Below, in pieces: positions 33,582 to 42,698 of a stretch of DNA of 64,000 nucleotides; position 1 is the first letter of the stretch; the number at the start of each line of letters is the position of its first letter. The notes under the pieces were generated by a model, which did not search any database, was not told the origin of the DNA, and was given only the letters and a program-made list of their open reading frames with translations. This stretch comes from Candidatus Alistipes faecavium. Its GTDB lineage: Bacteria; Bacteroidota; Bacteroidia; Bacteroidales; Rikenellaceae. Location of the stretch: the NCBI GenBank assembly GCA_019118605.1, contig DWYP01000010.1:1-64000 (forward strand), written 5' to 3'. Made by a program: the position numbers and the translations under genes.

Positions 33582-34958
33582 TTACAGGTGGATCGCGGCG
33601 CCGAGGGCTGCCTCCGCAGCCTCCATTACCGCCTCGTTCATCGTCGGATGGGCATGGATCGTGCGGGCGATCTCATGCGCCGTGGTGCCCAGCCTGCGGG
33701 CCAGCGTCGGCTCGGCAAGCATCTCCGTCACCGAAGCCCCGACCATGTGGGCGCCCAGCAGCCGCTCCTGCTCGTCGAAGATCAGCTTCACGAATCCGTC
33801 GCGATCCCCCGCGGCCGTGGCTTTGCCCGAGGCCGTGAAGGGGAAGCGTCCGATCTTCACGGCAATGCCCTGCTCGGCGGCCTGCTGCTCGGTCATGCCC
33901 ACCGACGCCACCTCGGGCTGCGTGAAGACGCACGACGGAATGGTCGTGTAGTCTACCGGCGCGGGATTGAGCCCGCAGATGGCCTCCACGCAGCAGATTC
34001 CCTCGGCCGAGGCGACATGGGCCAAAGCCGGGCCGGGCACGATGTCGCCGATGGCGTAGATGCCCGGGACGCTGGTGCGGTAGAATTCGTCGACGCGGAT
34101 TTTTCCCCGCTCGACCTCCACCCCCAGTTCTTCGAGGCCGATTCCCTCGATGTTGGCCTGAATGCCCACGGCCGAGAGAACCATATCGGCCGTGAGGGTC
34201 TCGGCGCCCTTCTTCCCTTCGATCTCCACCTCGCAGCCTCCTTCGGCGTTGACGCGCACCTGCTTGACGGCCGTGCCGACGAGCACCGCGGCGCGCATCT
34301 TGCGGAAGGCGCGCTCCATGGCCTTCGAGACCTCCTCGTCCTCGAGGGGCATCATGCGGGGCAGGTACTCGATGACGGTGACCTTGACGCCCAACGCGGC
34401 GTAGAACCATGCCAGCTCGCTGCCGATGGCCCCCGAACCGACGACGATCATCGTCTCGGGAAGGCGCGTGAGCGCGAGGGCCTGGCGTGAGGTGATGACA
34501 TGCTCGCCGTCGACGGGAATCGAGGGCATCTCGCGCGGACGCGCCCCCGTGGCGAGGATGATGTGGTCGGCCTCGTACGGCATGCCGTCGACGTCGACGC
34601 ACCCGGGCGCCGTGAGGCGTCCCGTTCCGGCGATCAGGTCGATGTTGTTCTTCTTCAGCAGGAACTGCACGCCCCGCGACATGGTTTCGGCCACCGCACG
34701 CGAGCGTGCGACGATCTTTTCGAGGTTCGGGCGGATCTCTCCGGAGAGCTCGAGCCCGTACTGGTCGGCATGGCTGCAGTAGCCGTAGACCTGTGCGCTT
34801 TTCAGCAGCGCCTTTGTGGGGATGCACCCCCAGTTGAGGCAGACGCCGCCCGCCTCGGCGCGCTCGACGAGCGCCACGCGGCGGCCCAGCTGTGCGGCGC
34901 GTATTGCGGCCACATATCCCCCCGGGCCGCTGCCGATAATCAGAATGTCGTATTTCAT
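33582..34958 (-). CDS. lpdA: Dihydrolipoyl dehydrogenase (E3)
   Basis: A 458-aa FAD-dependent disulfide oxidoreductase that reoxidises dihydrolipoamide. The FAD loop GSGPGGYVAAIRAAQLG is at residues 8-24, the redox pair in GGVCLNWGCIPTKALL (Cys39/Cys44), the NAD loop VVGSGAIGSELAWFY near 175, and the His-Glu dyad in HAHPTMNEAVMEA near the C-terminus. Genes for 2-oxoacid dehydrogenase E1/E2 are not in the window; glycine cleavage is another possible client. It is 11 bases upstream of the hydrolase gene. Confidence 0.97.
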   Translation of the reverse strand: MKYDILIIGSGPGGYVAAIRAAQLGRRVALVERAEAGGVCLNWGCIPTKALLKSAQVYGYCSHADQYGLELSGEIRPNLEKIVARSRAVAETMSRGVQFLLKKNNIDLIAGTGRLTAPGCVDVDGMPYEADHIILATGARPREMPSIPVDGEHVITSRQALALTRLPETMIVVGSGAIGSELAWFYAALGVKVTVIEYLPRMMPLEDEEVSKAMERAFRKMRAAVLVGTAVKQVRVNAEGGCEVEIEGKKGAETLTADMVLSAVGIQANIEGIGLEELGVEVERGKIRVDEFYRTSVPGIYAIGDIVPGPALAHVASAEGICCVEAICGLNPAPVDYTTIPSCVFTQPEVASVGMTEQQAAEQGIAVKIGRFPFTASGKATAAGDRDGFVKLIFDEQERLLGAHMVGASVTEMLAEPTLARRLGTTAHEIARTIHAHPTMNEAVMEAAEAALGAAIHL

Positions 34959-34999
34959 GGTGTTATAAAGTTTTTTTCAGATATGCAACGGGCCCGGAG

Positions 35000-35075
35000 C
35001 GCCGAACAGGACGCCGCCGGAGAAGATGCCGCCGGAGGAAACGCCTCCGGAGAAAGCGCCGCCGAACGGGATGCC
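35000..35075. repeat. Degenerate GCCGCCGGAGAA microrepeat
   Basis: Four to five copies of a 15-18 bp unit of the type GCCGCCGGAGAA fill the 121-base gap between lpdA and the C69 peptidase gene. No gene or clear promoter is visible in them. Confidence 0.6.
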
Positions 35076-35079
35076 GCAG

Positions 35080-36774
35080 TTACTTGCGGACGCGCAGCAC
35101 CTCGCCGTTGTCGGCGGCCACGGCTCTCTTCCACTTCTCGTTGTAGCCCGGGAACTGGATCTTGTCGGGAATCTGCTGCCCGTTTCCGTTGTCTACGAAG
35201 TGCGCGGCCGAAGCGTCGCCGTCGAGGAACGACAGCACGTCGCCGTGCTCGCTCTTGACGTTGCCGTCGATATACTTGATGAGCAGGTATCCGTTGAGCA
35301 GCTGCCAGCGGTCGAACAGCTCCTGTGCCGTCGAGACGCTCAGTTCGGTGAGGTAGTTGCGGCGTGCGGCCTCCGACATGCGTCCCGTGCGGGCCGGGAG
35401 GCTCTCCATCTCCGCGAGGCGGTCATTCTCCCACTTGTCGGTGACCTTGCGGATGTCGGCGGCGATCATGTCGTAGCGCATGTATGCGAAATTCGTCGTG
35501 CGGTTGAAGAGCCAGAATGCCGACGTGGGCGAATACTCGAGCATCGAGCCGTTGCCCTCGCGGAAACATTCGGGAACCTCCTGCGCGGAGCAGAAGATCG
35601 GCGTCAGGCACGACGTGGCGGCGTCGTCGACCCCGAACCAGAGGATGCCCATGTCGGCCTCACGGTCGGCGCGGGCCTGCGACACGAACCAGAAGCCCGT
35701 CTGCTGCGTGGCCGTGGCGCGCTCGTTGAGGTACGTCTCACCGTCGACCTCGAACTCCATCGGTCGCCAGCGGTAGGGGCAGTTGTGGCCCCCGGCCCCG
35801 AGATCCTTGGTCATATCCATCGGGGTGCCCTCGTAGTGGTCGCGCATGCAGTCGAAGACCGTCTTGGGCGACACTTTCGTGCGGGGTTTCACCCACAGGG
35901 GCATGCGGTTCTTGAGGTTGTAGCCCATGGCGTAATCCTCGTAGGCGTCCATTCCGTCGGCCACGGTGCGGAAGAAGGCCCATACACGGGCGTCGCAACC
36001 GCGGACGGTGCCGAAGTCGGCCGGACAGTAGGCATCGGCGAAGCTGAACTCTTCGTCGCGGCCGTCGAAATAGCCCATCTCGCGGGCGAAGGAGATGACG
36101 TCGGGGGCGTAGAGGCAGTTCTCGGGATCATCCTTCGGGAAGGTGGTGATGCGCGCCTGGTTGGCATGGGCCGAGACGTACCCGTCGGGAATGCGACGTG
36201 CGACCCAGACGATGCCCTTGCGGGCGTTCCCGCCCTGTCCGTCGTCCTTGTACCCCTTGCCGATGAGCTCCATGATCCACGCTTCGTTCTGATCGGCGAT
36301 CGAGAACGACTCGCCGCTCGAGGCGTATCCGTGGGTGTTTGCCAGTTCGGCGATCATGAGTATGGCCTCGCGGGCGGTGCGTGCGCGCTGCAGGGTGATG
36401 TAGATCAGCGAGCCGTAGTCGATGCGGCCCGAGGGATCGACCAGCTCCTCACGTCCTCCGTAGGTGGTCTCGCCGATGACGAGCGAGTGCTCGTTCATGT
36501 TGCCGATCGTGGAGTAGGTCTCGCGGATCTGCGGGATTTCGCCCAGGTAGCGTCCCGTGTCCCACTCCCGCACGGGGAGCATCGTTCCGGCCTTGAACCG
36601 CCCGGCGGGGGTGTGGTAGAGGGCTCCGTAGAGCGAATGGGAGTCTGCGGCGTAGCTGACCATGACCGAGCCGTCGGTCGAGGCTCCTTTCGTGATGATG
36701 AAGTTTGTGCAGGCCGAAACGGCTCCGTAGGTTATCAGGGCCGAGGCTGCGAGAATCAATCGGATGTTCTTCAT
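35080..36774 (-). CDS. Exported C69 family dipeptidase (PepD-like)
   Basis: A 564-aa Ntn-hydrolase. The first 21 residues are a signal-like segment ending ALITYGAVSA, placing Cys22 (CTNFIITKGASTDGSV) at the mature N-terminus, where C69 enzymes carry the catalytic nucleophile. Other family blocks are NEHSLVIGETTYGG, DYGSLIYITLQRARTAREAI and NEAWIMELIG. It probably cleaves dipeptides in the periplasm, supporting peptide use. A TATATTTG promoter lies 49 bases before the start. Confidence 0.93.
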   Translation of the reverse strand: MKNIRLILAASALITYGAVSACTNFIITKGASTDGSVMVSYAADSHSLYGALYHTPAGRFKAGTMLPVREWDTGRYLGEIPQIRETYSTIGNMNEHSLVIGETTYGGREELVDPSGRIDYGSLIYITLQRARTAREAILMIAELANTHGYASSGESFSIADQNEAWIMELIGKGYKDDGQGGNARKGIVWVARRIPDGYVSAHANQARITTFPKDDPENCLYAPDVISFAREMGYFDGRDEEFSFADAYCPADFGTVRGCDARVWAFFRTVADGMDAYEDYAMGYNLKNRMPLWVKPRTKVSPKTVFDCMRDHYEGTPMDMTKDLGAGGHNCPYRWRPMEFEVDGETYLNERATATQQTGFWFVSQARADREADMGILWFGVDDAATSCLTPIFCSAQEVPECFREGNGSMLEYSPTSAFWLFNRTTNFAYMRYDMIAADIRKVTDKWENDRLAEMESLPARTGRMSEAARRNYLTELSVSTAQELFDRWQLLNGYLLIKYIDGNVKSEHGDVLSFLDGDASAAHFVDNGNGQQIPDKIQFPGYNEKWKRAVAADNGEVLRVRK

Positions 36775-36822
36775 GTAAGGTATGGATTTTCGGTTTCTGT
36801 GCGCAAAAAACTATGCGGTCGA

Positions 36823-36830
36823 CAAATATA
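36823..36830 (-). promoter_or_regulatory. -7 element for the C69 dipeptidase gene
   Basis: TATATTTG on the minus strand with an AT-rich upstream flank. Confidence 0.6.
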
Positions 36831-37015
36831 GAAAACTATTCCGAAACGGCAAAAAAAGAGACCTTACGAACGCCCTGCCCCGCAGCGGGGCACCTCCTGG
36901 CGGGACCTCCGTGGCCCCGCCGGACGGGAAACACGGGACTTTCGGCCGAAAAAAGAGCCCCAAGGGTGCCATGTGCGGGAAATTTTCCCTAATTTTACCG
37001 ACAAAACCGCAAACC

Positions 37016-37684
37016 ATGTCAGAGATCGCATCCCAACTGGCTCTTGTGCGGAAGTCGCTGCCCGCAGGGGTGACGCTGGTCGCCGTGTCGAAGACGCACC
37101 CCGCGGAGCTGATCCGCGAGGCCTACGACGCCGGACAGCGGATCTTCGGCGAGAGCCGCCCGCAGGAGCTGCGCGAGAAGTACGACGCGCTGCCGCGCGA
37201 CATCGAGTGGCACATGATCGGCCACCTGCAGACCAACAAGGTGAAATACATCGCGCCGTTCGTGGCGCTGATCCACTCGGTCGACAGCGCACGCCTGGTG
37301 GAGGCGATCCAGACGCAGGCCGCGAAGTGCGGCCGTGTGATCGACATCCTGCTCGAGATCCACGTCGCGGAGGAGGAGACCAAGTCGGGCTGGGAGCCCG
37401 GCGAACTGCGCACGTACCTTGCCGCGGATCCCTTCGCGCAGCTTCCGAACCTCCGCGTGCGCGGGGTGATGGGCATCGCCACGAACACCGACGACGCGTC
37501 CGTCGTGCGTCGGGACTTCGAGACCCTGAAGGGCCTCTTCGAGGAGCTCCGGCCACGCTTCGGCGCGACGTTCGACACCCTCTCGATGGGCATGTCGCAC
37601 GACTATCCGCTGGCCGTGGCGTGCGGCGCGACAATGGTGCGCGTCGGCTCGCTGATCTTCGGCGAGCGGGACTATTCGAAATAA
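37016..37684 (+). CDS. YggS family pyridoxal phosphate homeostasis protein
   Basis: A 222-aa PLP-binding protein started at MSEIASQLALVRK (37016); earlier in-frame ATGs fall in noncoding GC-rich sequence. The PLP lysine lies in LVAVSKTHP (about residue 27), with the FGESRPQELREKY and WHMIGHLQTNKVKYI blocks, and the phosphate-binding SMGMSHDYPLAVACGATMVRVGSLIFG end. These proteins buffer PLP. The pairing with proC 33 bases downstream is widespread in bacteria. Confidence 0.95.
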   Translation: MSEIASQLALVRKSLPAGVTLVAVSKTHPAELIREAYDAGQRIFGESRPQELREKYDALPRDIEWHMIGHLQTNKVKYIAPFVALIHSVDSARLVEAIQTQAAKCGRVIDILLEIHVAEEETKSGWEPGELRTYLAADPFAQLPNLRVRGVMGIATNTDDASVVRRDFETLKGLFEELRPRFGATFDTLSMGMSHDYPLAVACGATMVRVGSLIFGERDYSK

Positions 37685-37717
37685 CGATCGTTAAACGTCA
37701 CACACCATAGAAAAAAG

Positions 37718-38503
37718 ATGAAAGTCGGATTTATCGGATTCGGAAACATGGCCCGGGCCCTGGCCTGCGGATTCCTCCGCTCGGGGGCCCTGGAGCCCGC
37801 GCAGCTCGGCGCCGCGGCGCGCGACCGTGCCAAACTGCAACGCAATACGGAACCGCTCGGCATGCGGGCCTTCGACACGCCGGCCGAGGTCGCGGACTTC
37901 GCCGACGTGGTCATCGTCGCCGTGAAACCCCATCAGGTCGCGGGCGTCGTCGAACCCCTGAAGGAGCAGCTGAAGGGAAAAATCGTCGTCTCGGTGGCCG
38001 CGGGCGTGACCTTCGACGACTACGAGCGGATGCTCCTGCCCGGCACGGCACACCTCTCGACCGTCCCCAATACCCCGGTGGCCGTGGGCGAAGGGATCAT
38101 CGCCTGCGAGCGGCGCCATTCGCTCTCCGACGGGCAGTGGCGCGAGGTGGAGGCCCTTCTGTCGCACGTCGGCATGGTCCTTCCGGTCGACACCCCGCTG
38201 CTGGGGCTCGCCGGGACGGTCTGCGGCTGCGGCCCGGCCTTCGTGGCGATGTTCATCGAGGCGATGTCCGACGCCGCCGTGAAGCACGGCATCTCCCGCG
38301 CCGACGCCTACCGCATGGTAAGTCAGATGATTGTCGGCACGGGGCGCCTGCAGCTCGAAACCGCCCAGCACCCCGGGGAGATGAAGGATGCCGTATGCTC
38401 GCCGGGCGGCACGACGATCGTCGGCGTGGCGGAACTTGAGCGGCGCGGTTTCCGCGGCGCGGTGATCGACGCCATCGACGCCATCCAGCGGAAGAAGGAG
38501 TAG
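37718..38503 (+). CDS. proC: Pyrroline-5-carboxylate reductase
   Basis: A 261-aa ProC, last step of proline synthesis. The NAD(P) loop is GFIGFGNMARAL (residues 4-15). The conserved C-terminal signature reads DAVCSPGGTTIVGVAELERRGFRGAV, and the helix GCGPAFVAMFIEAMSDAAV lines the active site. It forms a two-gene unit with yggS. Its 3' side opens onto structured repeat locus 2, with no conventional T-tailed terminator. Confidence 0.97.
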   Translation: MKVGFIGFGNMARALACGFLRSGALEPAQLGAAARDRAKLQRNTEPLGMRAFDTPAEVADFADVVIVAVKPHQVAGVVEPLKEQLKGKIVVSVAAGVTFDDYERMLLPGTAHLSTVPNTPVAVGEGIIACERRHSLSDGQWREVEALLSHVGMVLPVDTPLLGLAGTVCGCGPAFVAMFIEAMSDAAVKHGISRADAYRMVSQMIVGTGRLQLETAQHPGEMKDAVCSPGGTTIVGVAELERRGFRGAVIDAIDAIQRKKE

Positions 38504-39073
38504 CGTTCCGCCGGGCGGGCGCAGACCGGGAGCCGATTTGTAATGCGGTTCCTTTCGCCCTCTAAATCCCGCCTCTTAGGCGGGTGGATGGCGAAAGAGG
38601 CTTTCGGAATCTCTTCAAGATTTCCTTTGCCGCCCTAAAACCGGCTTCTTAAGCCGGCGGCACCTTTTGGTGTCAAAAGGTGCCACCAAAACCATCCGCA
38701 AGTCGCCTTGCGCGGGTTCCGGCCGTCGCCCCCGCTGAGCGGGCGAAGGAAGATCTTCGCCTATCCTTCTTCCCGCTCCGGGCGCGTGGGCGTTGCCGGA
38801 TCTTTTTCCGCGCAACGCGAGGATGCGGAATTATTTTGTGCGTATAAGAAGGATTCCGTCTTTGCGCAAAACGAGGGCTGATTCGGGATGAGTTTCTTTT
38901 CGCCCTCTAAATCCCGCCTCTTAGGCGGGTGGATGGCGAAAGAGGCTTTCGGAATCTCTTCAAACCCTCCTTCGCCGCCCTAAAACCGGCTTCTTAAGCC
39001 GGGGCGCAGAACGGGGTCTGATTCGTGATGTGCTTCCTTTCGCCCTCTAAAACCGGCTTCTTAAGCCGGCGGG
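38504..39073. repeat. Structured repeat locus 2 (same family as locus 1)
   Basis: This 570-bp junction between convergent proC (plus) and the M23 peptidase gene (minus) carries no gene. It repeats the hairpins of 31380-32631 in the same orientation relative to the plus-strand gene. CCGGCTTCTTAAGCCGG is at 38641, 38986 and 39053. The compensated variant CCCGCCTCTTAGGCGGG is at 38568 and 38913. The GGCACC hairpin is at 38659-38684, followed by a long imperfect stem to about 38828 (TTGCGCGG/CCGCGCAA outer pairs). The 228-bp block of locus 1 is absent. The last hairpin ends only a few bases from the peptidase stop codon. Confidence 0.85.
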
Positions 39074-40279
39074 TTAGCGGACGCGGAGCGTGCGGCCGAT
39101 GCGCAGAATCGTCGTCGGCTTGATGCCGTTCAGACGACAGATGGCCGAGACCGTCGTGCCGTACTTGATGGCCAGGGCTCCGAGCGTATCTCCCGAGCGG
39201 ATCTTGTGGTAGCGCATGGCGGCCTTTTCGGCGGCCTCCTTCTTGTCCTGCTCCTCGTTGGCGATCTCGTCGTCGAAATCCTGCCCGGCGTTGGAGTAGA
39301 TGCTGAAGAAGGATTTTTTCAGCAGGAAGGTCTCGCGGCAGAGTATGCCGTTTTTGAAGTCGATCAGCCGTTCGGGGTCGAAAGCCTGCCCGTAGTAGCG
39401 GGTTTCGAAATGCAGGTGCGGGCCTGTCGAGCGACCCGTCGAGCCGCCCAGTCCGATGATGTGCCCGGCCTCGACCCACTGGTTCGGTTCCACGAGCCGC
39501 TCCGAGAGGTGGCCGTAGTAGGTTTCGAGTCCGTTGTCGTGGCGTATGATGACCAGGTTGCCGTAGCCGCTGACGTATTGCGAGATGCGCACGCGGCCGC
39601 AGAAGGTCGCGTAGACCGAATCCCCGGTTTTGAGCGGGAGGTCGACACCCTGGTGACGTCGACCGCGGCGCGGCCCGTACTTGCCCCGGGGGTTCACGGC
39701 GCCCTTGTAGGGATAGTGGTAGCTCTTGGTCGAGTCGATCAGGTCGATCACCACCGACTGGGGCATCGACGACATGTCGACTTTCTGGTACGGGAAGAGC
39801 GACTTCGTGTCCCAGTACTTCTCGAAGATCGTGCTGTCGCGTGCCACGGCGCGGTTGCGGACATATTTCCAGGTGTTGTTGCCGTAGAGGATGACGAAGA
39901 GCGCGTCGTTGCCCGACGAGAGGGTATCGAGAACCGTGAGGCCGTTTGTGTCGAAGGTCGATTCGATCTGCTTGCGTTCGAGGCGCAGCTGCAGGGCGGC
40001 GATGGAGTCTGCGGCGGCCTGCTCGGGATCGACGGGTGCGGAAGCGTCGCTGCGGAGGGCGTTGCTGCGGGCCATCAGCCGCGCTTCGGCGCCGTCGAGC
40101 AGGCTTTGCAGCGAGTCGATGACGCTCTGCTGCACTCCTGTGAGCGTGCGCAGCGAGTCGGCTTCGGCCATTGCCTCGGTAGCCTGTTCCTGGAGTTTTG
40201 CCCGCGAGGGGCGCTGTTCGCGGGCCTCGGCGACGGATATCGCGGCCAGCAGGGTGAGAATCAGCACGTATCTCTTCAT
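39074..40279 (-). CDS. Exported M23 peptidase with C-terminal LysM domain
   Basis: A 401-aa cell-wall-directed protein. It starts with a signal peptide (VLILTLLAAISVAEA), then a helical coiled-coil-like region (about 25-110), then a linker. The M23/LytM domain (about 205-310) has RRHQGVDLP with the first zinc ligands and TGPHLHFET as the HxH motif. A LysM peptidoglycan-binding domain closes it (SGDTLGALAIKYGTTVSAICRLNG). Ligands look intact, so it may be an active endopeptidase or an amidase activator. It is the last gene of the yicC-to-M23 operon. Confidence 0.93.
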   Translation of the reverse strand: MKRYVLILTLLAAISVAEAREQRPSRAKLQEQATEAMAEADSLRTLTGVQQSVIDSLQSLLDGAEARLMARSNALRSDASAPVDPEQAAADSIAALQLRLERKQIESTFDTNGLTVLDTLSSGNDALFVILYGNNTWKYVRNRAVARDSTIFEKYWDTKSLFPYQKVDMSSMPQSVVIDLIDSTKSYHYPYKGAVNPRGKYGPRRGRRHQGVDLPLKTGDSVYATFCGRVRISQYVSGYGNLVIIRHDNGLETYYGHLSERLVEPNQWVEAGHIIGLGGSTGRSTGPHLHFETRYYGQAFDPERLIDFKNGILCRETFLLKKSFFSIYSNAGQDFDDEIANEEQDKKEAAEKAAMRYHKIRSGDTLGALAIKYGTTVSAICRLNGIKPTTILRIGRTLRVR

Positions 40280-40322
40280 TGTTCCTTCTGCTTTGTTCGA
40301 TTTAATTGTTCCATTTTAATTT

Positions 40323-40892
40323 TTAACCCTTCATCAGCTCTTCGGCGGCCTCGAGGGCGCGGTAAAACTCCTCTCCGAAGCGGCGGATGATCGGCTCGCG
40401 CAGAGCCTTGTAGACCGGGATGCCGAGCTTCGCTCCGCACTTCCGGGCCGGTTCGCACACCGACCAGCGGTGGTAGTTCAGCCCGACGGTTCCGTTCGAG
40501 AAGCGCATCAGGCGGATCGGATAGAGGTGGCACGAGATCGGCTTGCGGAAGGACGTGCGGCCCTCGCGCCACGCCTTTTCGATGGCGCAGTACGTCACGC
40601 CGTGCTCCTCGCAGGCATAGGCGCACTGGGCGCCGCCGACGAGCGGCGTGGTGAGGTCTCCGTCGTCGTCCACGACCATGAAACCCTGGCGTTCGACGGC
40701 CTCGATGCCCTCCGGGGGCATGTAGGGACGGTAGTTGGGGTATTCGCGGCGGAGGATCTCCACCTCGTCGGCCTCGAGCGGCGCCCCGGCATTTCCCTCG
40801 ACGCAGCAGATGCCCTTGCACTGCGCCAGGTCGCAGGCGAAGCACTCGCGCAGCAGGTCGGCGCTCACGATCTTGTCGTCGATCTCGATCAT
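40323..40892 (-). CDS. DUF3109 family cysteine-rich protein
   Basis: A 189-aa protein started at MIEIDDKIVSADL (40892). It is rich in conserved cysteines: CFACDLAQCKGICCVEG near residues 17-33, CAYACEEHGVTYC near 90-102, then SCHLYP and a CEPARKCG block. This pattern resembles zinc or iron-sulfur proteins of the YkgJ/DUF3109 type; function unknown. Its ATG overlaps the ddl stop codon by 4 bases, indicating translational coupling in the operon. Confidence 0.88.
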   Translation of the reverse strand: MIEIDDKIVSADLLRECFACDLAQCKGICCVEGNAGAPLEADEVEILRREYPNYRPYMPPEGIEAVERQGFMVVDDDGDLTTPLVGGAQCAYACEEHGVTYCAIEKAWREGRTSFRKPISCHLYPIRLMRFSNGTVGLNYHRWSVCEPARKCGAKLGIPVYKALREPIIRRFGEEFYRALEAAEELMKG

Positions 40893-41872
40893 TTGCGGCA
40901 CGTGTCGGCGATAATCAGGTCGTAGAGCTCCCCGAGCGAGAGGCCCATCTCGCGGGCCTGCTTCGGGACGATGCTCCCGGCGCTCATGCCCGGGATGGAG
41001 TTGAGCTCGATGAAATAGGGCGTTCCCTCGGGCGTTACGATGAAATCGACCCTGACGACGCCCGAGCAGCGGCACAGCCGGTACGCCTCGCGGGTCATGC
41101 GGTTGAGCTCGGCGCGCACCTCGTCGGGAATCGGTGCCGGGGTGATCTCCTCGGAACGTCCGGCGGTGTATTTGGCCTCGTAGTCGAAGAAGTCGTTCTT
41201 CGGGACGATCTCCGTGACGGGGAAGATGTACTCCTTTTGTCGTGTGACGAGGATCCCGCACCCCATCTCGCGGCCCGTGATGCACTCCTCGACGAGGATC
41301 TCGTCTCCCTGAGCGAACGCCGCGTCGATGGCCGCGGGCAGCTCCCCGGCCGTGCGGACCTTCGTCACGCCGAACGACGATCCGTTGGCGTTGGGCTTCA
41401 CGAAGAGCGGCAGCCCCAGCTCGGCGACGATCTCCCCGGCATCCCACGCTTCGCCGCGGCGCAGGAAGCGTTCGCGCGCGAGGTTCACGTGCCCGGCGAG
41501 CGTGCGCTTGGTGGTGATCTTGTCGAAGGTCACCACCGACGAGACCATCGAGCACGACGAATAGGGAATTCCCATCATGTCGAGGTATCCCTGCAGGCGC
41601 CCGTCCTCGCCCGGGGTGCCGTGGATGAGGATCAGTGCGTAGTCGAAGCATTTGTGCTCGCCGTCGACCGTCACCGAGAAGTCGTTCCTGTCGACCTGCC
41701 ACTGCCGCCCGTCGGGGGTCGTGCAGTGCCAGTCGCGGTGGTGGAGGTCGATGACCGTGATGTCGTATTTCGTGTGGTCGAGCGCCGCTTCGATCTGTGC
41801 GGCGCTCTGAAGGGCGATCTCCCGCTCCGGGGAGTCGCCGCCCGCCAGGAGGGCGATCTTCAGTCGTGTCAT
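40889..41872 (-). CDS. ddl: D-alanine--D-alanine ligase
   Basis: A 327-aa ATP-grasp ligase making D-Ala-D-Ala for peptidoglycan; start at MTRLKIALLAGGDSPERE (41872). The glycine loop with the catalytic glutamate is GGDSPEREIAL, the ATP-binding loop FVKPNANGSSFGVTKV, and the metal/ATP site VRVDFIVTPEGTPYFIELNSIPGMS. The C-terminal SIVPKQAREMG matches the family end. It is 2 bases downstream of nadD and overlaps the DUF3109 gene. Confidence 0.97.
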   Translation of the reverse strand: MTRLKIALLAGGDSPEREIALQSAAQIEAALDHTKYDITVIDLHHRDWHCTTPDGRQWQVDRNDFSVTVDGEHKCFDYALILIHGTPGEDGRLQGYLDMMGIPYSSCSMVSSVVTFDKITTKRTLAGHVNLARERFLRRGEAWDAGEIVAELGLPLFVKPNANGSSFGVTKVRTAGELPAAIDAAFAQGDEILVEECITGREMGCGILVTRQKEYIFPVTEIVPKNDFFDYEAKYTAGRSEEITPAPIPDEVRAELNRMTREAYRLCRCSGVVRVDFIVTPEGTPYFIELNSIPGMSAGSIVPKQAREMGLSLGELYDLIIADTCRK

Positions 41873-41874
41873 TT

Positions 41875-42687
41875 TCAGGGGTTGTATATGTCTTTGTATC
41901 GGAATTCGAGGATCTCGCGCACCATGTCGGCATACTGCCGGGCTTCGACATGCCCGGCGTCGAGGCGCAGTACGGCGTTGAAGTCGTTCAGCGCCGGGCC
42001 CCAGGCCCCGGTGCGGTAATGGAGTTTTCCGCGCTCGACGAGCAGCCCGACATCGTGCGGCGCGGCGGCAAGGCGCTCGGAGAGGGCCTCGATGCGCCGT
42101 GCGGGGCTCCAGAGCCCCTTGCGGCGGATGTAGCCGAGCACCCCGGCCTCGAGCATCTGCGTCACGTCCTCGCCCCGGGAGATGCGTTCGCGGATGCAGG
42201 TCGAGGAGAAGTCGTGCAGCGGGGCACTGTCGAGCAGCGTCACGCGCCCTTCGTAGCCGCCGGTCGCGGCACCCTGCCGCGGGTAGACGTAGATCGGGTA
42301 TTCGAGCAGCCGTTCGTACTCCTTCCACCCGTCGAGGCGCGCGATCTGGTCGGCGCCCATGAGGATCGAGAAGCGCATGCGGTCGCCGGCTGTCTCTTCG
42401 AGGTAGCGGAGCGTGTCGATCGTGTAGGAGGGCTTCGGGAGCAGGAACTCCACGGCCGAGGGCACGATCTTCCCGGGGTGGCGCGAGGCGGCGCAGGCTA
42501 TTTCGGCCATTTCGAAGCGATCCATCTCCGGGGCGAGCTCCCCGGCCTCCTTGTAGGGGCTCCGGGGCGAGACGATGAGCACCGTGCGCTCGCACAATCC
42601 CTTGTCGAGGACATATTCCGCCAGGGCGATGTGCCCCTTGTGCACGGGGTTGAACGACCCGAAATAGAGCATGACCCGTTCTTTCAT
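41875..42687 (-). CDS. nadD: Nicotinate-nucleotide adenylyltransferase with C-terminal TPR-like extension
   Basis: The first 195 residues are a NadD nucleotidyltransferase for NAD synthesis: FGSFNPVHKGHIALAEY carries the GxxxPxHxGH-type ATP site and DFSSTCIRERI the ISSTxIR motif. The protein continues for about 70 residues (GLLVERGKLHYRTGAWGPALNDFNAVLRLD), a helical pair resembling a single TPR, which is not part of usual NadD (about 190-215 aa). Total 270 aa. The start at 42687 (MKERVMLYF) is 11 bases after gmk; 42672 is an alternative. Confidence 0.92.
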   Translation of the reverse strand: MKERVMLYFGSFNPVHKGHIALAEYVLDKGLCERTVLIVSPRSPYKEAGELAPEMDRFEMAEIACAASRHPGKIVPSAVEFLLPKPSYTIDTLRYLEETAGDRMRFSILMGADQIARLDGWKEYERLLEYPIYVYPRQGAATGGYEGRVTLLDSAPLHDFSSTCIRERISRGEDVTQMLEAGVLGYIRRKGLWSPARRIEALSERLAAAPHDVGLLVERGKLHYRTGAWGPALNDFNAVLRLDAGHVEARQYADMVREILEFRYKDIYNP

Positions 42688-42698
42688 CTCCGGTGGGT

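Noticed and set aside
31380-39073. CRISPR array or integron attC cassettes
   Set aside because: Repeats are not evenly spaced with unique spacers, and no cas, integrase or cassette ORFs are present; the modules differ from attC layout.
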